Shown: positions 23,274-31,448, counted from the stretch's first letter. The stretch: 33,403 nt of DNA from a virus (IMGVR_UViG_3300012920_000133:1-33403); one strand, 5' to 3'. The notes: a model not told the origin generated them from the sequence alone. Made by a program: numbers and translations.

Positions 23274-24501
23274 AGTAGACCGATACTTGTGTAATAAATA
23301 TAGTGAAGTAGAATGGTGTGGCATTTTATTTTATACTGAAGAAGGATATATCGATAATCCTGATGAGTACAAAATACATGTACATGCTATGTATCCAATG
23401 CATATCGGAGATCAATCTTCTACTGAAATAGAAAACTATGGAGAAGTAGAACATTACATCCAAGCAAGACCAGAGCTAGACGATATGCGTCAAGGATTTA
23501 TTCATTCACATAATGATATGGATACATTCTTTTCTGGCACAGATGAAAAACAACTTGTAGAAAGCGCTACTGCATATGATTTATTTTTATCTATCATAAC
23601 TAATAATAATGGAAATTATGTAGCTAGAGTTAGTTTTCCTGTTGATGCCATTACAACAAAAAAGGGAACTCTTAATGTAGTTGAAGATTCTGTAGGATAT
23701 CTAGATTGTAAAGTTCAATACATGAGATATTACAATATAGAAGACAAGATACTAGAAAGAGTTAAAGAACTAGATGAAGCATACAAGAAAGAACAATCTA
23801 ACGCTATGAAACGAATGGGATATACAAAAAACAAAAACAATTATTATACATCATATGATTATAGCAACTCTTGGGTTAGCGATATCGAATCATTTGAACC
23901 ATCTACATTCTTTGAAGATATAGAACTAAAACAATATCATGAAAGCTTGTTAGGTAGTGATTATGATGTAGATGTAGTTCATGCTATGTACAATGATTAC
24001 TTAAAAACAAATAATCATTTTGAAATAAGTATAGTAGAAGAAGAAGCTATATCTAGATGTACAAAAGAAATACTTGTTTGCACATTTAATTCTTTTGGAG
24101 CCAAGCACGGACATGGTATAAAAGAAGGCGCCGTAAAAAACTATATATCTAGTTTTAAAACTATGTATAGAACAAATAAATTTAATGACAAAATAAAACC
24201 AGAAGAACTATTTGATAATGCTAAAAATTTAGTAAATCTATATCAAGAGTATTCTGAAAGGGTTGTTATTGAATCTTTTGTAAATGCATGGAATGTAATA
24301 CATGATTCATTAGAGCAAGACGAAGCTCTAAGGTCTCAGTTTTATAATTTTATTTACTGTTCGTTATTGATGTATATATCTATAAAATCAGAAATACATT
24401 ATGATCCATATTGCGGACTACCATATGATGTTATTAAATACTATAAAGGTTTTAATACTGTAGATACTACTTATGAACAAGGAGGTTTCTTATGGTACTA
24501 A
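23149..24501 (+). CDS. JAB/MPN+ metalloprotease (deubiquitinase-like)
   Basis: 450 residues. Residues 40-165 are a JAB domain: SEVEWCGILFY supplies the conserved Glu (53 or 55), and GFIHSHNDMDTFFSGTDEKQ holds an exact JAMM motif, His119-x-His121-x7-Ser129-x2-Asp132, which binds Zn2+ and cleaves isopeptide or peptide bonds next to ubiquitin-like tails. The remaining 285 residues are helical and unassigned. Not fused to NlpC/P60 as in lambda-type tail proteins. The ATG at 23149 lies 125 bases inside the E2-like gene with no clear ribosome site; an in-frame TTG at 23251 would cut the overlap to 23 bases. Confidence 0.85.
   Translation: MNKKTKSKKQSLTVFTYNQETTRPLTKYKGTPQVLIGEQVHEVDRYLCNKYSEVEWCGILFYTEEGYIDNPDEYKIHVHAMYPMHIGDQSSTEIENYGEVEHYIQARPELDDMRQGFIHSHNDMDTFFSGTDEKQLVESATAYDLFLSIITNNNGNYVARVSFPVDAITTKKGTLNVVEDSVGYLDCKVQYMRYYNIEDKILERVKELDEAYKKEQSNAMKRMGYTKNKNNYYTSYDYSNSWVSDIESFEPSTFFEDIELKQYHESLLGSDYDVDVVHAMYNDYLKTNNHFEISIVEEEAISRCTKEILVCTFNSFGAKHGHGIKEGAVKNYISSFKTMYRTNKFNDKIKPEELFDNAKNLVNLYQEYSERVVIESFVNAWNVIHDSLEQDEALRSQFYNFIYCSLLMYISIKSEIHYDPYCGLPYDVIKYYKGFNTVDTTYEQGGFLWY
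24485..24494 (+). promoter_or_regulatory. Strong Shine-Dalgarno of the E1-like gene
   Basis: GGAGGTTTCTTATG: GGAGG five to six bases before ATG, placed inside the last codons of the JAB gene. One of the few near-consensus ribosome sites here; it fixes the start at 24492. Confidence 0.7.
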
Positions 24502-25157
24502 AAGGCACCAAGGGTAGAGCTAGATTTAGCAAAGCTGAATGGTTTGTTCAAATGCAAAATCTTCATGTGTTAATTATTGGTGCTGGTGGCATTGGCTCAT
24601 GGTTAGGTCATTTCCTGGCCAGAGCTGGTGCATCACCATATATACAAGATATGGATAATTATGACATAAATAATATTGGTGGACAATTATGCACAATGAA
24701 TAGTTTACATAAAAACAAAGCAGAGTCTTTGAAAAATGTAGTAGACATTATGCTTGGCCCTGATAATAATACAATGTCATGTATAACATATGAATTTACA
24801 GGTGATCAACCTGCATTACCAATAACATTTTCTTGTGTTGATAGCATGAAAGCTAGAAAAGAGATATACAAAAGCTGGCTAGCTCTTGGAGATAAACGTG
24901 AAATATTTATTGACGGGAGAATGGGAGCTGAAGCATCTCAAGTTTTTACTGCAACCAAAGAAAAAGATAACTATATGAATAACTGGTTTCCTGACACTGA
25001 AGCAAGTATAGCGCCGTGCGCATACAAAGCGACATCTCATATTGGTAGCATGACTGCTAGTTACATGATGAATGTGCTTACTAATTACTTGTCTGATAAC
25101 AGGGTACCAGATAGCATATGTTACTATGGACAAGATTTAAACATAGAAATAATATAA
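24492..25157 (+). CDS. E1/ThiF/MoeB-like adenylating enzyme
   Basis: 221 residues, close to a minimal MoeB/ThiF domain. Rossmann nucleotide loop VLIIGAGGIGSWLGHFLARA with Gly30, Gly32, Gly33 and Gly35; acidic strand end DMDNYDINNIGGQL (Asp53, Asp55, Asn61, Gln65) as in E1 enzymes, where the usual Arg-Gln is Gly-Gln; Lys75; and CVDSMKAR with Asp117. Cys176 in IAPCAYKATSHIGS is a possible active-site thiol. No CxxC zinc pair as in MoeB. It should adenylate the C-terminus of the ubiquitin-like protein. Overlaps JAB by ten bases and is coupled to the next gene by TAATG. Confidence 0.85.
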   Translation: MVLKGTKGRARFSKAEWFVQMQNLHVLIIGAGGIGSWLGHFLARAGASPYIQDMDNYDINNIGGQLCTMNSLHKNKAESLKNVVDIMLGPDNNTMSCITYEFTGDQPALPITFSCVDSMKARKEIYKSWLALGDKREIFIDGRMGAEASQVFTATKEKDNYMNNWFPDTEASIAPCAYKATSHIGSMTASYMMNVLTNYLSDNRVPDSICYYGQDLNIEII

Positions 25158-25987
25158 TGAACCTAGAAAACAGAAGTAATTATTCTCTTATTCCATTTAA
25201 TTTATTAGAGAAAAGTGGCTCAATATGTGATTTAAAATCATTAAATGTATTTCCATACAGATTAAAAGAGTACGTGCCCATTGGGGCACTGTACTTTAAC
25301 TGGGCAAAAGATACATTTAAAACTCATGATGTAATAAATGGTTCTCTTTATAATGTACATATAAATAAAGAAGGTAAACCTGACCTTATATTTAAATCAA
25401 GAACTATAGAAAATAATCAAGAGAACATATTAGCTTCTCATTATTTATCAATAATGTTCTTTCATAAATATAATTATTTCCCATACACATTACATCCTAA
25501 TCTTAAACCTAATGTAATAAATAGAATGTGGCTTTCAAACAGGAAAGGTACACAGTTATATTGTGTGAAAGATGAAGTAAAAAATACTAATTATAATATA
25601 ATACTTACTCCAGATTCATACATATATGATAACGATGGAAACTGTATAGGATTTTTGGAGATTCCTTATAAATTATATATATTAATGCTTCATCAGACAT
25701 ATTCTAAGCCATTTTTAGGGGTAACAAAGTATGGAGAGGATGACCCTAATTATGCTGATTTAATATATGATGTATATCATAATCAGACATTAGTAATAAA
25801 TGAAAGATATGATCCGCATTCAACATATACGGATACATCTAATGTTAATAATATAATAGAACATTTATATTCTGAAAATGAAATACCTAATAAAAATGTA
25901 CCTATTAAAAAAGTAGATAATTTATTTAAATATATTACTGGTGAAGATATAAATATTAAACCTAAAAAAAACAAAATTAACTTATGA
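25157..25987 (+). CDS. Unknown protein, possible PRTRC-B/second E2-like component
   Basis: 276 residues from the ATG at 25157, chosen because it shares a base with the E1 stop (TAATG); a longer frame starts at 25118 but would overlap by 40 bases. Landmarks: GSLYNVHINKEGKPDLI (about 62-78), YTLHPNLKPNVINRMWLSNR (about 110-129) and TPDSYIYDNDGNCIGFLEIP (about 151-170), with Cys163. The order of a mid-protein HPN-type block, a W-[LI]-S block and a late DxxGxCxG block recalls PRTRC system protein B of plasmid cassettes as I remember it. Not certain. Its end overlaps the ATPase start by ATGA. Confidence 0.4.
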   Translation: MNLENRSNYSLIPFNLLEKSGSICDLKSLNVFPYRLKEYVPIGALYFNWAKDTFKTHDVINGSLYNVHINKEGKPDLIFKSRTIENNQENILASHYLSIMFFHKYNYFPYTLHPNLKPNVINRMWLSNRKGTQLYCVKDEVKNTNYNIILTPDSYIYDNDGNCIGFLEIPYKLYILMLHQTYSKPFLGVTKYGEDDPNYADLIYDVYHNQTLVINERYDPHSTYTDTSNVNNIIEHLYSENEIPNKNVPIKKVDNLFKYITGEDINIKPKKNKINL

Positions 25988-26769
25988 GTGATACAAAATA
26001 CAAAGCTATTGTATTTGATATAGATCATTCACTAACAACATTAGGAGGACCTGAAAGACAAGAAAAAGTCTTCGGGCTTCCTCCTATATCTCATGTTGGT
26101 GGACTTGCGTCTATAAACAAAGTACTATCTAAACTTTTAGTAAAAAGAACAATAACAAAAAAACATGAACTACTTGGCGAGTATGCTGTAGATGAGGTTA
26201 TTGATTTTTCTGATAAACTAAGAGAGGCTGGTGTGAACATGATGATTATCGACACAATTACTATGCTAGGCACACAAGAGCGTACCGAGATTGTAAGAGA
26301 AAGAACTGGAGATAATAAAAGTAAATTAGAATCATTAGACCAACAAGGATGGGGTATATATGGTGCTAGAATGGAAAAGTTTATAAATTTTTTATCAAAA
26401 TGTAACTTTCCTATTATTATTACTGGTCATGTAAATAGAGAGCCAGATGAGTTTGGTAGACCTATTGAATATCCTGATATAAAGGGTAGCACTAAAACTT
26501 CAATTGGTAGATACTTTGATGTAATACTTTATTCAAAAGTAAATAAGTCTGGAGATAATACGGCAACATATAGCTGGATTACAAAAGCAGATTCTAGATA
26601 TTTATTTGCAAAGAATAGAGGTGATTATTTAGAACCAATGATGGATCAAAATCTTTCTATTATTTTATCTAAATATAAAGAAAACGGAATAAACGCCCCG
26701 AAGATACTAATACTTGGTGATACAGGTAATGGTAAATCGTGGTCACTACAAACAATAAATAATAAATAA
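25984..26769 (+). CDS. RecA/Sak4-like ATPase with Walker A at the C-terminus (apparent circular permutation)
   Basis: 261 residues. Residues 84-95 (VNMMIIDTITML) are a Walker B strand; FPIIITGHVNREPDEFGRPI (142-161) and SIGRYFDVILYSKV (173-186) follow the usual order of Sak4/AAA_24-type phage recombination ATPases. But the P-loop, LILGDTGNGKSWSLQTI with Lys251 and Ser252, is at 242-258, ten residues from the end, instead of near residue 10. The N-terminus KAIVFDIDHSLTTLGG would be the strand that normally follows P-loop helix 1. Next to an SSB-like gene, a role in single-strand annealing or strand exchange is likely. Confidence 0.7.
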   Translation: MSDTKYKAIVFDIDHSLTTLGGPERQEKVFGLPPISHVGGLASINKVLSKLLVKRTITKKHELLGEYAVDEVIDFSDKLREAGVNMMIIDTITMLGTQERTEIVRERTGDNKSKLESLDQQGWGIYGARMEKFINFLSKCNFPIIITGHVNREPDEFGRPIEYPDIKGSTKTSIGRYFDVILYSKVNKSGDNTATYSWITKADSRYLFAKNRGDYLEPMMDQNLSIILSKYKENGINAPKILILGDTGNGKSWSLQTINNK

Positions 26770-26788
26770 TAAATATCTGAGGTATAAT

Positions 26789-27448
26789 ATGTTAATTGCA
26801 GGAAAATCAAATCCTACAAAATCAAACAATAATAGTATTGCAGAAGGAGTATTTGCAAAGAAAGGTGTAATTACTGGATGCGTACAAAAAACAGGAGAGG
26901 TACTTGGGCAAAAGAATTATGTACCTGACGCTTTTGTTGAATTTACAATAAATTCAGACGGATACGATAATAAAGTATTAGTATTTGGTAGTGTAATAAG
27001 AGACAAGCAAACTGGAGCTTTTTCAGCTATGGGATCTGCAGGTAAAGTAGATCAAACATTTGCTAGAATAGGTGCATTAAATGGCCTTTCTGATGAACAG
27101 CTTGCAATATCACAAAGCCCAGAAGGCAGATTACATTTTACAAATGATGTTATAACAGCGTCAATAGGTAAGCCTGTTTATTTTATTTCTTATGTATACG
27201 GCAAAAGAAATAATAGTGACAAACCAGCTTACACTAATTTTAATTATTTAGTCGGCGCTAGTGATGATGTAAATGCAGAAGATGCATACAATGAAATATA
27301 TACAGCACTATCAGCATCTGATTATGACTTTAGAAAACTACAAGAAGGAAGAGAGTATCTTTCTAAATTTAAAGATAACAATCCTTTACCTAGTCAAGCA
27401 ACTCCGAATATTTCTTCTAGCAATAATTCTGATGATTTATTATTCTAA
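26789..27448 (+). CDS. Single-stranded DNA-binding protein (SSB-like)
   Basis: 219 residues. The body is beta-rich (VPDAFVEFTINSDG; NKVLVFGSVIRDKQTG; KPVYFISYVYGKRN) consistent with an OB fold, and the end is a Ser/Asn-rich linker capped by DDLLF, the acidic tip by which bacterial and phage SSBs recruit partners. TGAGGT precedes the ATG by about six bases. It lies between the Sak4-like ATPase and primase-helicase, the usual SSB setting. A terminator follows. OB-fold residues cannot be assigned individually by eye. Confidence 0.7.
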   Translation: MLIAGKSNPTKSNNNSIAEGVFAKKGVITGCVQKTGEVLGQKNYVPDAFVEFTINSDGYDNKVLVFGSVIRDKQTGAFSAMGSAGKVDQTFARIGALNGLSDEQLAISQSPEGRLHFTNDVITASIGKPVYFISYVYGKRNNSDKPAYTNFNYLVGASDDVNAEDAYNEIYTALSASDYDFRKLQEGREYLSKFKDNNPLPSQATPNISSSNNSDDLLF

Positions 27449-27496
27449 GAGTACTCTAAGTTAAGTTAAAGTTAATTGTTTTTGGTTAAACAAATG

Positions 27497-27534
27497 CTCC
27501 CCTTTAGTTGATTCTAGAGGGGAGTTTTAATTTT
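27497..27534 (+). terminator. Rho-independent terminator after SSB-like gene
   Basis: CTCCCCT (27497-27503) pairs with AGGGGAG (27518-27524), with inner TAG/CTA pairing, followed by TTTTAATTTT. It divides the early operon before the primase-helicase. Confidence 0.8.
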
Positions 27535-27548
27535 CAATACAAATAAAT

Positions 27549-29330
27549 ATGAGCCAACGTTATATAGAATTCGTAGTGGATTCTACATTTAACAGAGGTC
27601 ACTTTATACCAGAAGAAAGATTATCCGGATACGTTACTGCAAATATAAATAAGGTAATGTATATGTCGTACTATTCTTATGATAAGAAAATGCTAGACCA
27701 TGTAAAACAGATGAGTTCTGTTGCTGGTTTTAGAGGCACAAGATATCATCATAAAACAATAGTAGATATAGATGGAGAGTCATCTGATTTAAAAACTGTA
27801 ACTAATGTAGCGTATGAGATTGTTGAATACCTAACTTTATATCATGAGATAGAAGAAAATAATATACAAGTATGGTTTTCTGGAGGTAAAGGTTATCACA
27901 TACACATGCCTAATGTGTTTTCATTTGAAGCATCTGATCATTTACAAGAAGATGTTTCAGCTACATTTAAATCATTTTTTATTAGATGGAATAAATTTGT
28001 TGATACAGCGCCTACTTCTTCTACTGGATTAATTAGAGCGCCGTATAGCCTCCATAAATCTGGTTTACATAAAGTGCCTATATCTCACGAAAAACTATCT
28101 GAGTTAAATAAAATGTCTGATCCTGAGGATGCAATAGCGCAGTTGGCAGGTGATGATTTTATATCTCAAAGAATATTATATCCATTTAATGATAAAGATA
28201 ATGGTGTATTAGCTGATGAAGTAATTACTGGAGAAATAAAAACTAACTGGCATCAAATGAATGACTATGATAATCCATCATCAGTTGTTACTTGTATGCA
28301 AAAATTAGCATTACGAGGCCCTTTGGGGGGCCGTCGTCATAAAGACGCTTTACGATTAATAAGTTCTTGGAGAAGACATGGTATACTTGCTTCACTATCA
28401 AGAGTAATGTTATTAAAATGGTTAGATATACCAGATAATACAAAAGAAGCTGCTGAGTTTACTAAATTAGTAGAAAATGTTTACGACAAGCAATACAGTT
28501 ACGGATGTAAAGATGAAGTTATGTCTGAGTATTGTGACTCTAAATGTATATTCTATAAGAACAAAGACTTTGTATTAGAAGTAAATAACGCTGATACAAT
28601 GTCACAAAACTTATTGAACTACATAGAAAAAGTAGACTATCAAGGCATAAATATACTAAACCTTTATGGCATTGATGGTACATACAAGTTTGTACCTGGA
28701 GAAATAATGGTTGTAACAGGAGATACAGGTGCTGGTAAAAGTGCTTTTGTACAAGATTTATTATGTAGGATAAAACAGAAAACACTGTATTTAAATTTAG
28801 AGATGCATGAATCTCTTTTATACAGAAGATTTCTTCAAAACACTATGAATAAATCAAAAGAAGAAATAATAGAAATGGTAAGAGAAGGTCAAATATTAAA
28901 TGAACATTTAGACTTTATTGATATACTTTCTCAGTCACCAGATATATCTACATTATCTAGATTAGTTTCTCAAAAAGATTATCGTTTTGTGGTTGTTGAT
29001 ACTTCAGATGGAGTACGAGCAGAAAAAGCAGGTAATAATGAGTTTGTTAAACTAGGATTAATAGTAGAAGCATTTAGAGAATTAGCTCAAAACAAAGACA
29101 TACAAATAATATTAATACATCATTTAAAGAAAAGAGATGTTCCTACTAATCCAATTGATTTAAATGATTTGTCTGGTAACAGAGCTAATGTAACTAAAAT
29201 GGATCATGTATTTGCACTAGAAGGAGCAGATACGGATAAACGTCTACGTTCACTAAAGAATAGAGATGAAGGACAATTAATTATAAACTTAAAATTTGAC
29301 TACAATGTTTTTAGATTCCAACGAAGTTGA
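27549..29330 (+). CDS. Primase-helicase: AEP (PrimPol) primase fused to DnaB-like helicase
   Basis: 593 residues. Primase: IVDIDGESSD with Asp73 and Asp75 (metal binding), WFSGGKGYHIHM (109-120) and LIRAPYSLHK (161-170), the three archaeo-eukaryotic primase motifs. Middle: Cys250, then GGRRHKDAL, then Cys320, Cys329 and Cys333, a spacing like the PriL Fe-S or zinc domain. Helicase: Walker A TGDTGAGKSAF with Lys397, Glu418 in YLNLEMHES, Walker B RFVVVDTSDG (Asp484) and IQIILIHHLKK, as in SF4 RecA-type replicative helicases. It would unwind and prime the phage fork. No DNA polymerase is in this window. Confidence 0.9.
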   Translation: MSQRYIEFVVDSTFNRGHFIPEERLSGYVTANINKVMYMSYYSYDKKMLDHVKQMSSVAGFRGTRYHHKTIVDIDGESSDLKTVTNVAYEIVEYLTLYHEIEENNIQVWFSGGKGYHIHMPNVFSFEASDHLQEDVSATFKSFFIRWNKFVDTAPTSSTGLIRAPYSLHKSGLHKVPISHEKLSELNKMSDPEDAIAQLAGDDFISQRILYPFNDKDNGVLADEVITGEIKTNWHQMNDYDNPSSVVTCMQKLALRGPLGGRRHKDALRLISSWRRHGILASLSRVMLLKWLDIPDNTKEAAEFTKLVENVYDKQYSYGCKDEVMSEYCDSKCIFYKNKDFVLEVNNADTMSQNLLNYIEKVDYQGINILNLYGIDGTYKFVPGEIMVVTGDTGAGKSAFVQDLLCRIKQKTLYLNLEMHESLLYRRFLQNTMNKSKEEIIEMVREGQILNEHLDFIDILSQSPDISTLSRLVSQKDYRFVVVDTSDGVRAEKAGNNEFVKLGLIVEAFRELAQNKDIQIILIHHLKKRDVPTNPIDLNDLSGNRANVTKMDHVFALEGADTDKRLRSLKNRDEGQLIINLKFDYNVFRFQRS

Positions 29331-29838
29331 ACAAGGATTGCATGAGACCAAGGTAACTCCTTTATCCAGCCTTAGTGCAGAAGAATTAAACAATTTGTTT
29401 AGTAGTGATATACAAAACAATACAATTATTTCGAGCACAGGGCAGGTTGAGGGATATTTGTTTGCTATAAATAAATTAGTAAATGACATTGGTAACTTAA
29501 AAGACCTAAAAAAAAATTCTATTGAGTTTTATAACAATAAAATAGAATCAACAGAACGTACTATAGATATATTGAAAGATAGAATAAGTGAATTTATGCT
29601 ATCATCAGATAATTCTAAGATACCTACGCAAGCTGGTACAGCTTACTTTACTAAAAGAACTAAAGAAGTTTACCCAGATGATGAAACACTTATTGAATTT
29701 TCTAAACAGAATAAATTAGAAATGACAGTAAAAATATCTCCTAATAAAAAAGTGATTAAAGATCACATAAAAAATGGAGGATCAGTTCCAGAGGGTTATT
29801 CTACCCATGAGGTAACAAGCTTGAGTATAAGAAAATGA
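29305..29838 (+). CDS. Gp157-like protein (siphovirus Gp157 / Gam-like)
   Basis: 177 residues from the ATG at 29305 (a TTG three codons earlier is less likely). Helical middle IEFYNNKIESTERTIDILKD (73-92) and RISEFM, then beta segment TAYFTKRTKEVY, and the closing block SPNKKVIKDHIKNGGSVPEG followed by SLSIRK. This helix-strand-P-x-K-K-x-I-K order is characteristic of the Gp157 family, found near phage recombination genes. It overlaps the primase-helicase by 26 bases and the resolvase by ATGA. Exact biochemical role is not established. Confidence 0.75.
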   Translation: MFLDSNEVEQGLHETKVTPLSSLSAEELNNLFSSDIQNNTIISSTGQVEGYLFAINKLVNDIGNLKDLKKNSIEFYNNKIESTERTIDILKDRISEFMLSSDNSKIPTQAGTAYFTKRTKEVYPDDETLIEFSKQNKLEMTVKISPNKKVIKDHIKNGGSVPEGYSTHEVTSLSIRK

Positions 29839-30242
29839 GTTTGTTTCTCAAGATAAAAATACCAGGGAATCCTCAATCTCAACCACGCCATAGACATACT
29901 GTTCGTGGTAAAGTAGTAAGGACATATGATCCAAAGTCTAATGACAAAAAAGAATTAGCTAAATATATAACAGAAAATTATTCGTTTGAAAAAACAGATA
30001 GGCCCTTGTTGGTAGTTATACAAGCTAGTTTTAAAATACCAAGCTCTTATTCTAAGCTTCAAAGAAAACTAATAAATAATAAATATAGACCTAAGAAGCC
30101 TGATATAGATAATATAGCTAAGTATTATTTAGACGCAATGAACAATGTTGTTTACTTTGATGATGCTCAAATAATAGGATTAAATATAGTAAAGACATAT
30201 TCAGAAAAACCAAGTGTAGTAATAAGATTACACTCTATATAA
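29835..30242 (+). CDS. RusA-like Holliday junction resolvase
   Basis: 135 residues, the family's usual length. N-terminal strand LFLKIKIPGNPQSQPRHR and the signature KKPDIDNIAKYYLDAMNNVV with Asp90, Asp92 and Asp100, then YFDDAQIIGL (Asp109, Asp110), give the metal-binding acidic cluster of RusA dimers. It resolves four-way DNA junctions from replication and recombination before packaging. Coupled by ATGA to the Gp157-like gene and followed by a strong terminator that closes the replication block. Confidence 0.92.
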   Translation: MSLFLKIKIPGNPQSQPRHRHTVRGKVVRTYDPKSNDKKELAKYITENYSFEKTDRPLLVVIQASFKIPSSYSKLQRKLINNKYRPKKPDIDNIAKYYLDAMNNVVYFDDAQIIGLNIVKTYSEKPSVVIRLHSI

Positions 30243-30248
30243 ATAATA

Positions 30249-30281
30249 AGCACTGACCATAATGGTTGGTGCTTTTTTTTT
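30249..30281 (+). terminator. Strong rho-independent terminator
   Basis: AGCACTGACC (30249-30258) pairs with GGTTGGTGCT (30264-30273), ten pairs with two G.U, loop ATAAT, then a run of eight or more T. It ends the replication operon before the lysis genes. Confidence 0.88.
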
Positions 30282-30324
30282 ATTATTTTTTTAATTTATA
30301 TTTATAAAATCAAGTCGGATAATT

Positions 30325-30684
30325 ATGCCATTAAAATACTTTAATCAAACAGATTTTGATTCCTGTAGTCCATCATGTGATATTACTGATGTAAATGGGG
30401 ATTTATTATCTATGCTAGATTCAGCTAGAGAGATTGCTGGTGTTCCTTTTAAAATTAATTCTGCTTATAGATCTTATACGCATGAGTTAAATCAAGGAAG
30501 AGATGGTAAATCTTCTCATGTAAAAGGTCTTGCTGTTGATATATCTGCAACAGACTCTGTTAATAGATTTAAAATATTATTAGCATTAGTTGAGTCTGGA
30601 TTTAACAGAATAGGTATACATGATGCATTTATACATGTTGACATTGATAAAGATAAATCGCAAAATGTCCTTTGGTTATATTAA
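30325..30684 (+). CDS. Endolysin, M15 family D-Ala-D-Ala carboxypeptidase-like
   Basis: 119 residues, a single compact domain. Zn ligands: SSHVKGLAVDIS with His65 and Asp72, and FIHVDID with His104; SAYRSYTHELNQ (46-57) is the usual upstream loop. M15_3-type peptidases cut peptide cross-links in peptidoglycan. No signal peptide or binding domain, so export should depend on the holin-like genes that follow. Preceded by an 80-base gap with the terminator; the ribosome site is weak. Confidence 0.9.
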   Translation: MPLKYFNQTDFDSCSPSCDITDVNGDLLSMLDSAREIAGVPFKINSAYRSYTHELNQGRDGKSSHVKGLAVDISATDSVNRFKILLALVESGFNRIGIHDAFIHVDIDKDKSQNVLWLY

Positions 30685-30699
30685 ATAAAATAAAAGATT

Positions 30700-30963
30700 A
30701 TGGACCAAGAATTAAAACAAGTAAAATTTGATATCAATAAATTAGAAGCTATGATTGAGGTACTGGCAAAAGACGTTCAAGAAATAAAGGAGGCTTTAAT
30801 TGGTAATGAGTTTGGACAAGAGGGACTTGTAAAAAAAGTCACTCAAAATGAACAACAAATAGCTGAACTTGTTAAATTTAAACAAAAAATAATAGCTTGG
30901 GCTACTGGTGCAGGACTTGGTTCTAGTGCTTTAGTCAATGCTATTGCGGAGTTCATAAAATGA
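30700..30963 (+). CDS. XhlA-like coiled-coil membrane protein (lysis accessory)
   Basis: 87 residues. Residues 1-58 are a charged coiled coil (LEAMIEVLAKDVQEIKEAL; QNEQQIAELVKFKQK), and 62-86 a moderately hydrophobic tail (IAWATGAGLGSSALVNAIAE) that may cross the membrane. This layout matches XhlA/hemolysin-type phage lysis helpers, but the sequence is generic. Located between endolysin and holin-like genes and coupled to the latter by ATGA. Confidence 0.55.
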   Translation: MDQELKQVKFDINKLEAMIEVLAKDVQEIKEALIGNEFGQEGLVKKVTQNEQQIAELVKFKQKIIAWATGAGLGSSALVNAIAEFIK

Positions 30964-31448
30964 AAAAAAAATTAGCTAATCTAGGTTTTGTAGATTTACT
31001 AACTAAAAAAGCGCCGAAGTTAGGTGCAAAAGCAGCTACCGTGGTAGCTAGTATAGCAACTGGTGGTAGAAGTGACCAAATATTAGAATTATTTAAGAAA
31101 GAAGTAGGTCTTTCTACTGAGTTGTCTGATGATGATAAAGAAATTATTTTAAGTCAAATGCAACATGATTTAAATGAGTTTCAGATGGAAATACAAGATG
31201 CTCAAAATGCTCGTAATGCTGAGTTTAAAAGACAAAATTCTAAAAATGCTTTTACTCGAAATATGAATACTATATTAGCGGCTTCAATTATTGCAGGAGC
31301 TTTTGGTTTAGTTGGTATTCTTATATTTACTGATGATATAGGAGGCAACTCACAAACATTAGTAAACGTAGCATTTGGTGCAATCTTTACAGCTTTTACT
31401 ACTGTAACAGGTTATTACTTTGGTAAGTCTACTTTAGACAATGATTAA
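30960..31448 (+). CDS. Holin-like membrane protein (3TM GTA-holin type)
   Basis: 162 residues. A basic N-terminus and charged helical middle (about 55-100) are followed by two clear membrane segments, about 104-123 and 133-153, ending YYFGKSTLDND. The final V-x-x-YYFG-[KS]-S pattern is typical of the GTA_holin_3TM type of holins. It would permeabilise the inner membrane for the M15 endolysin. Its stop overlaps the stop of the opposite-strand phosphoesterase by a few bases, marking the convergence of early and late transcription. Confidence 0.6.
   Translation: MKKKLANLGFVDLLTKKAPKLGAKAATVVASIATGGRSDQILELFKKEVGLSTELSDDDKEIILSQMQHDLNEFQMEIQDAQNARNAEFKRQNSKNAFTRNMNTILAASIIAGAFGLVGILIFTDDIGGNSQTLVNVAFGAIFTAFTTVTGYYFGKSTLDND

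Noticed and set aside
23149-24501. JAB protein as a lambda-type tail assembly protein
   Set aside because: No NlpC/P60 domain, no neighbouring tail genes, and an early-region location next to E1-like and Ubl-like genes.
25118-25156. 13-residue N-terminal extension of the gene after E1
   Set aside because: The ATG at 25157 forms a TAATG junction with the E1 stop, as at other junctions here, and the extension overlaps E1 coding sequence.
21438-25987. Cassette as a CBASS type II defence island
   Set aside because: No CD-NTase cyclase or effector nearby, and the genes are embedded by overlaps in the phage early operon.
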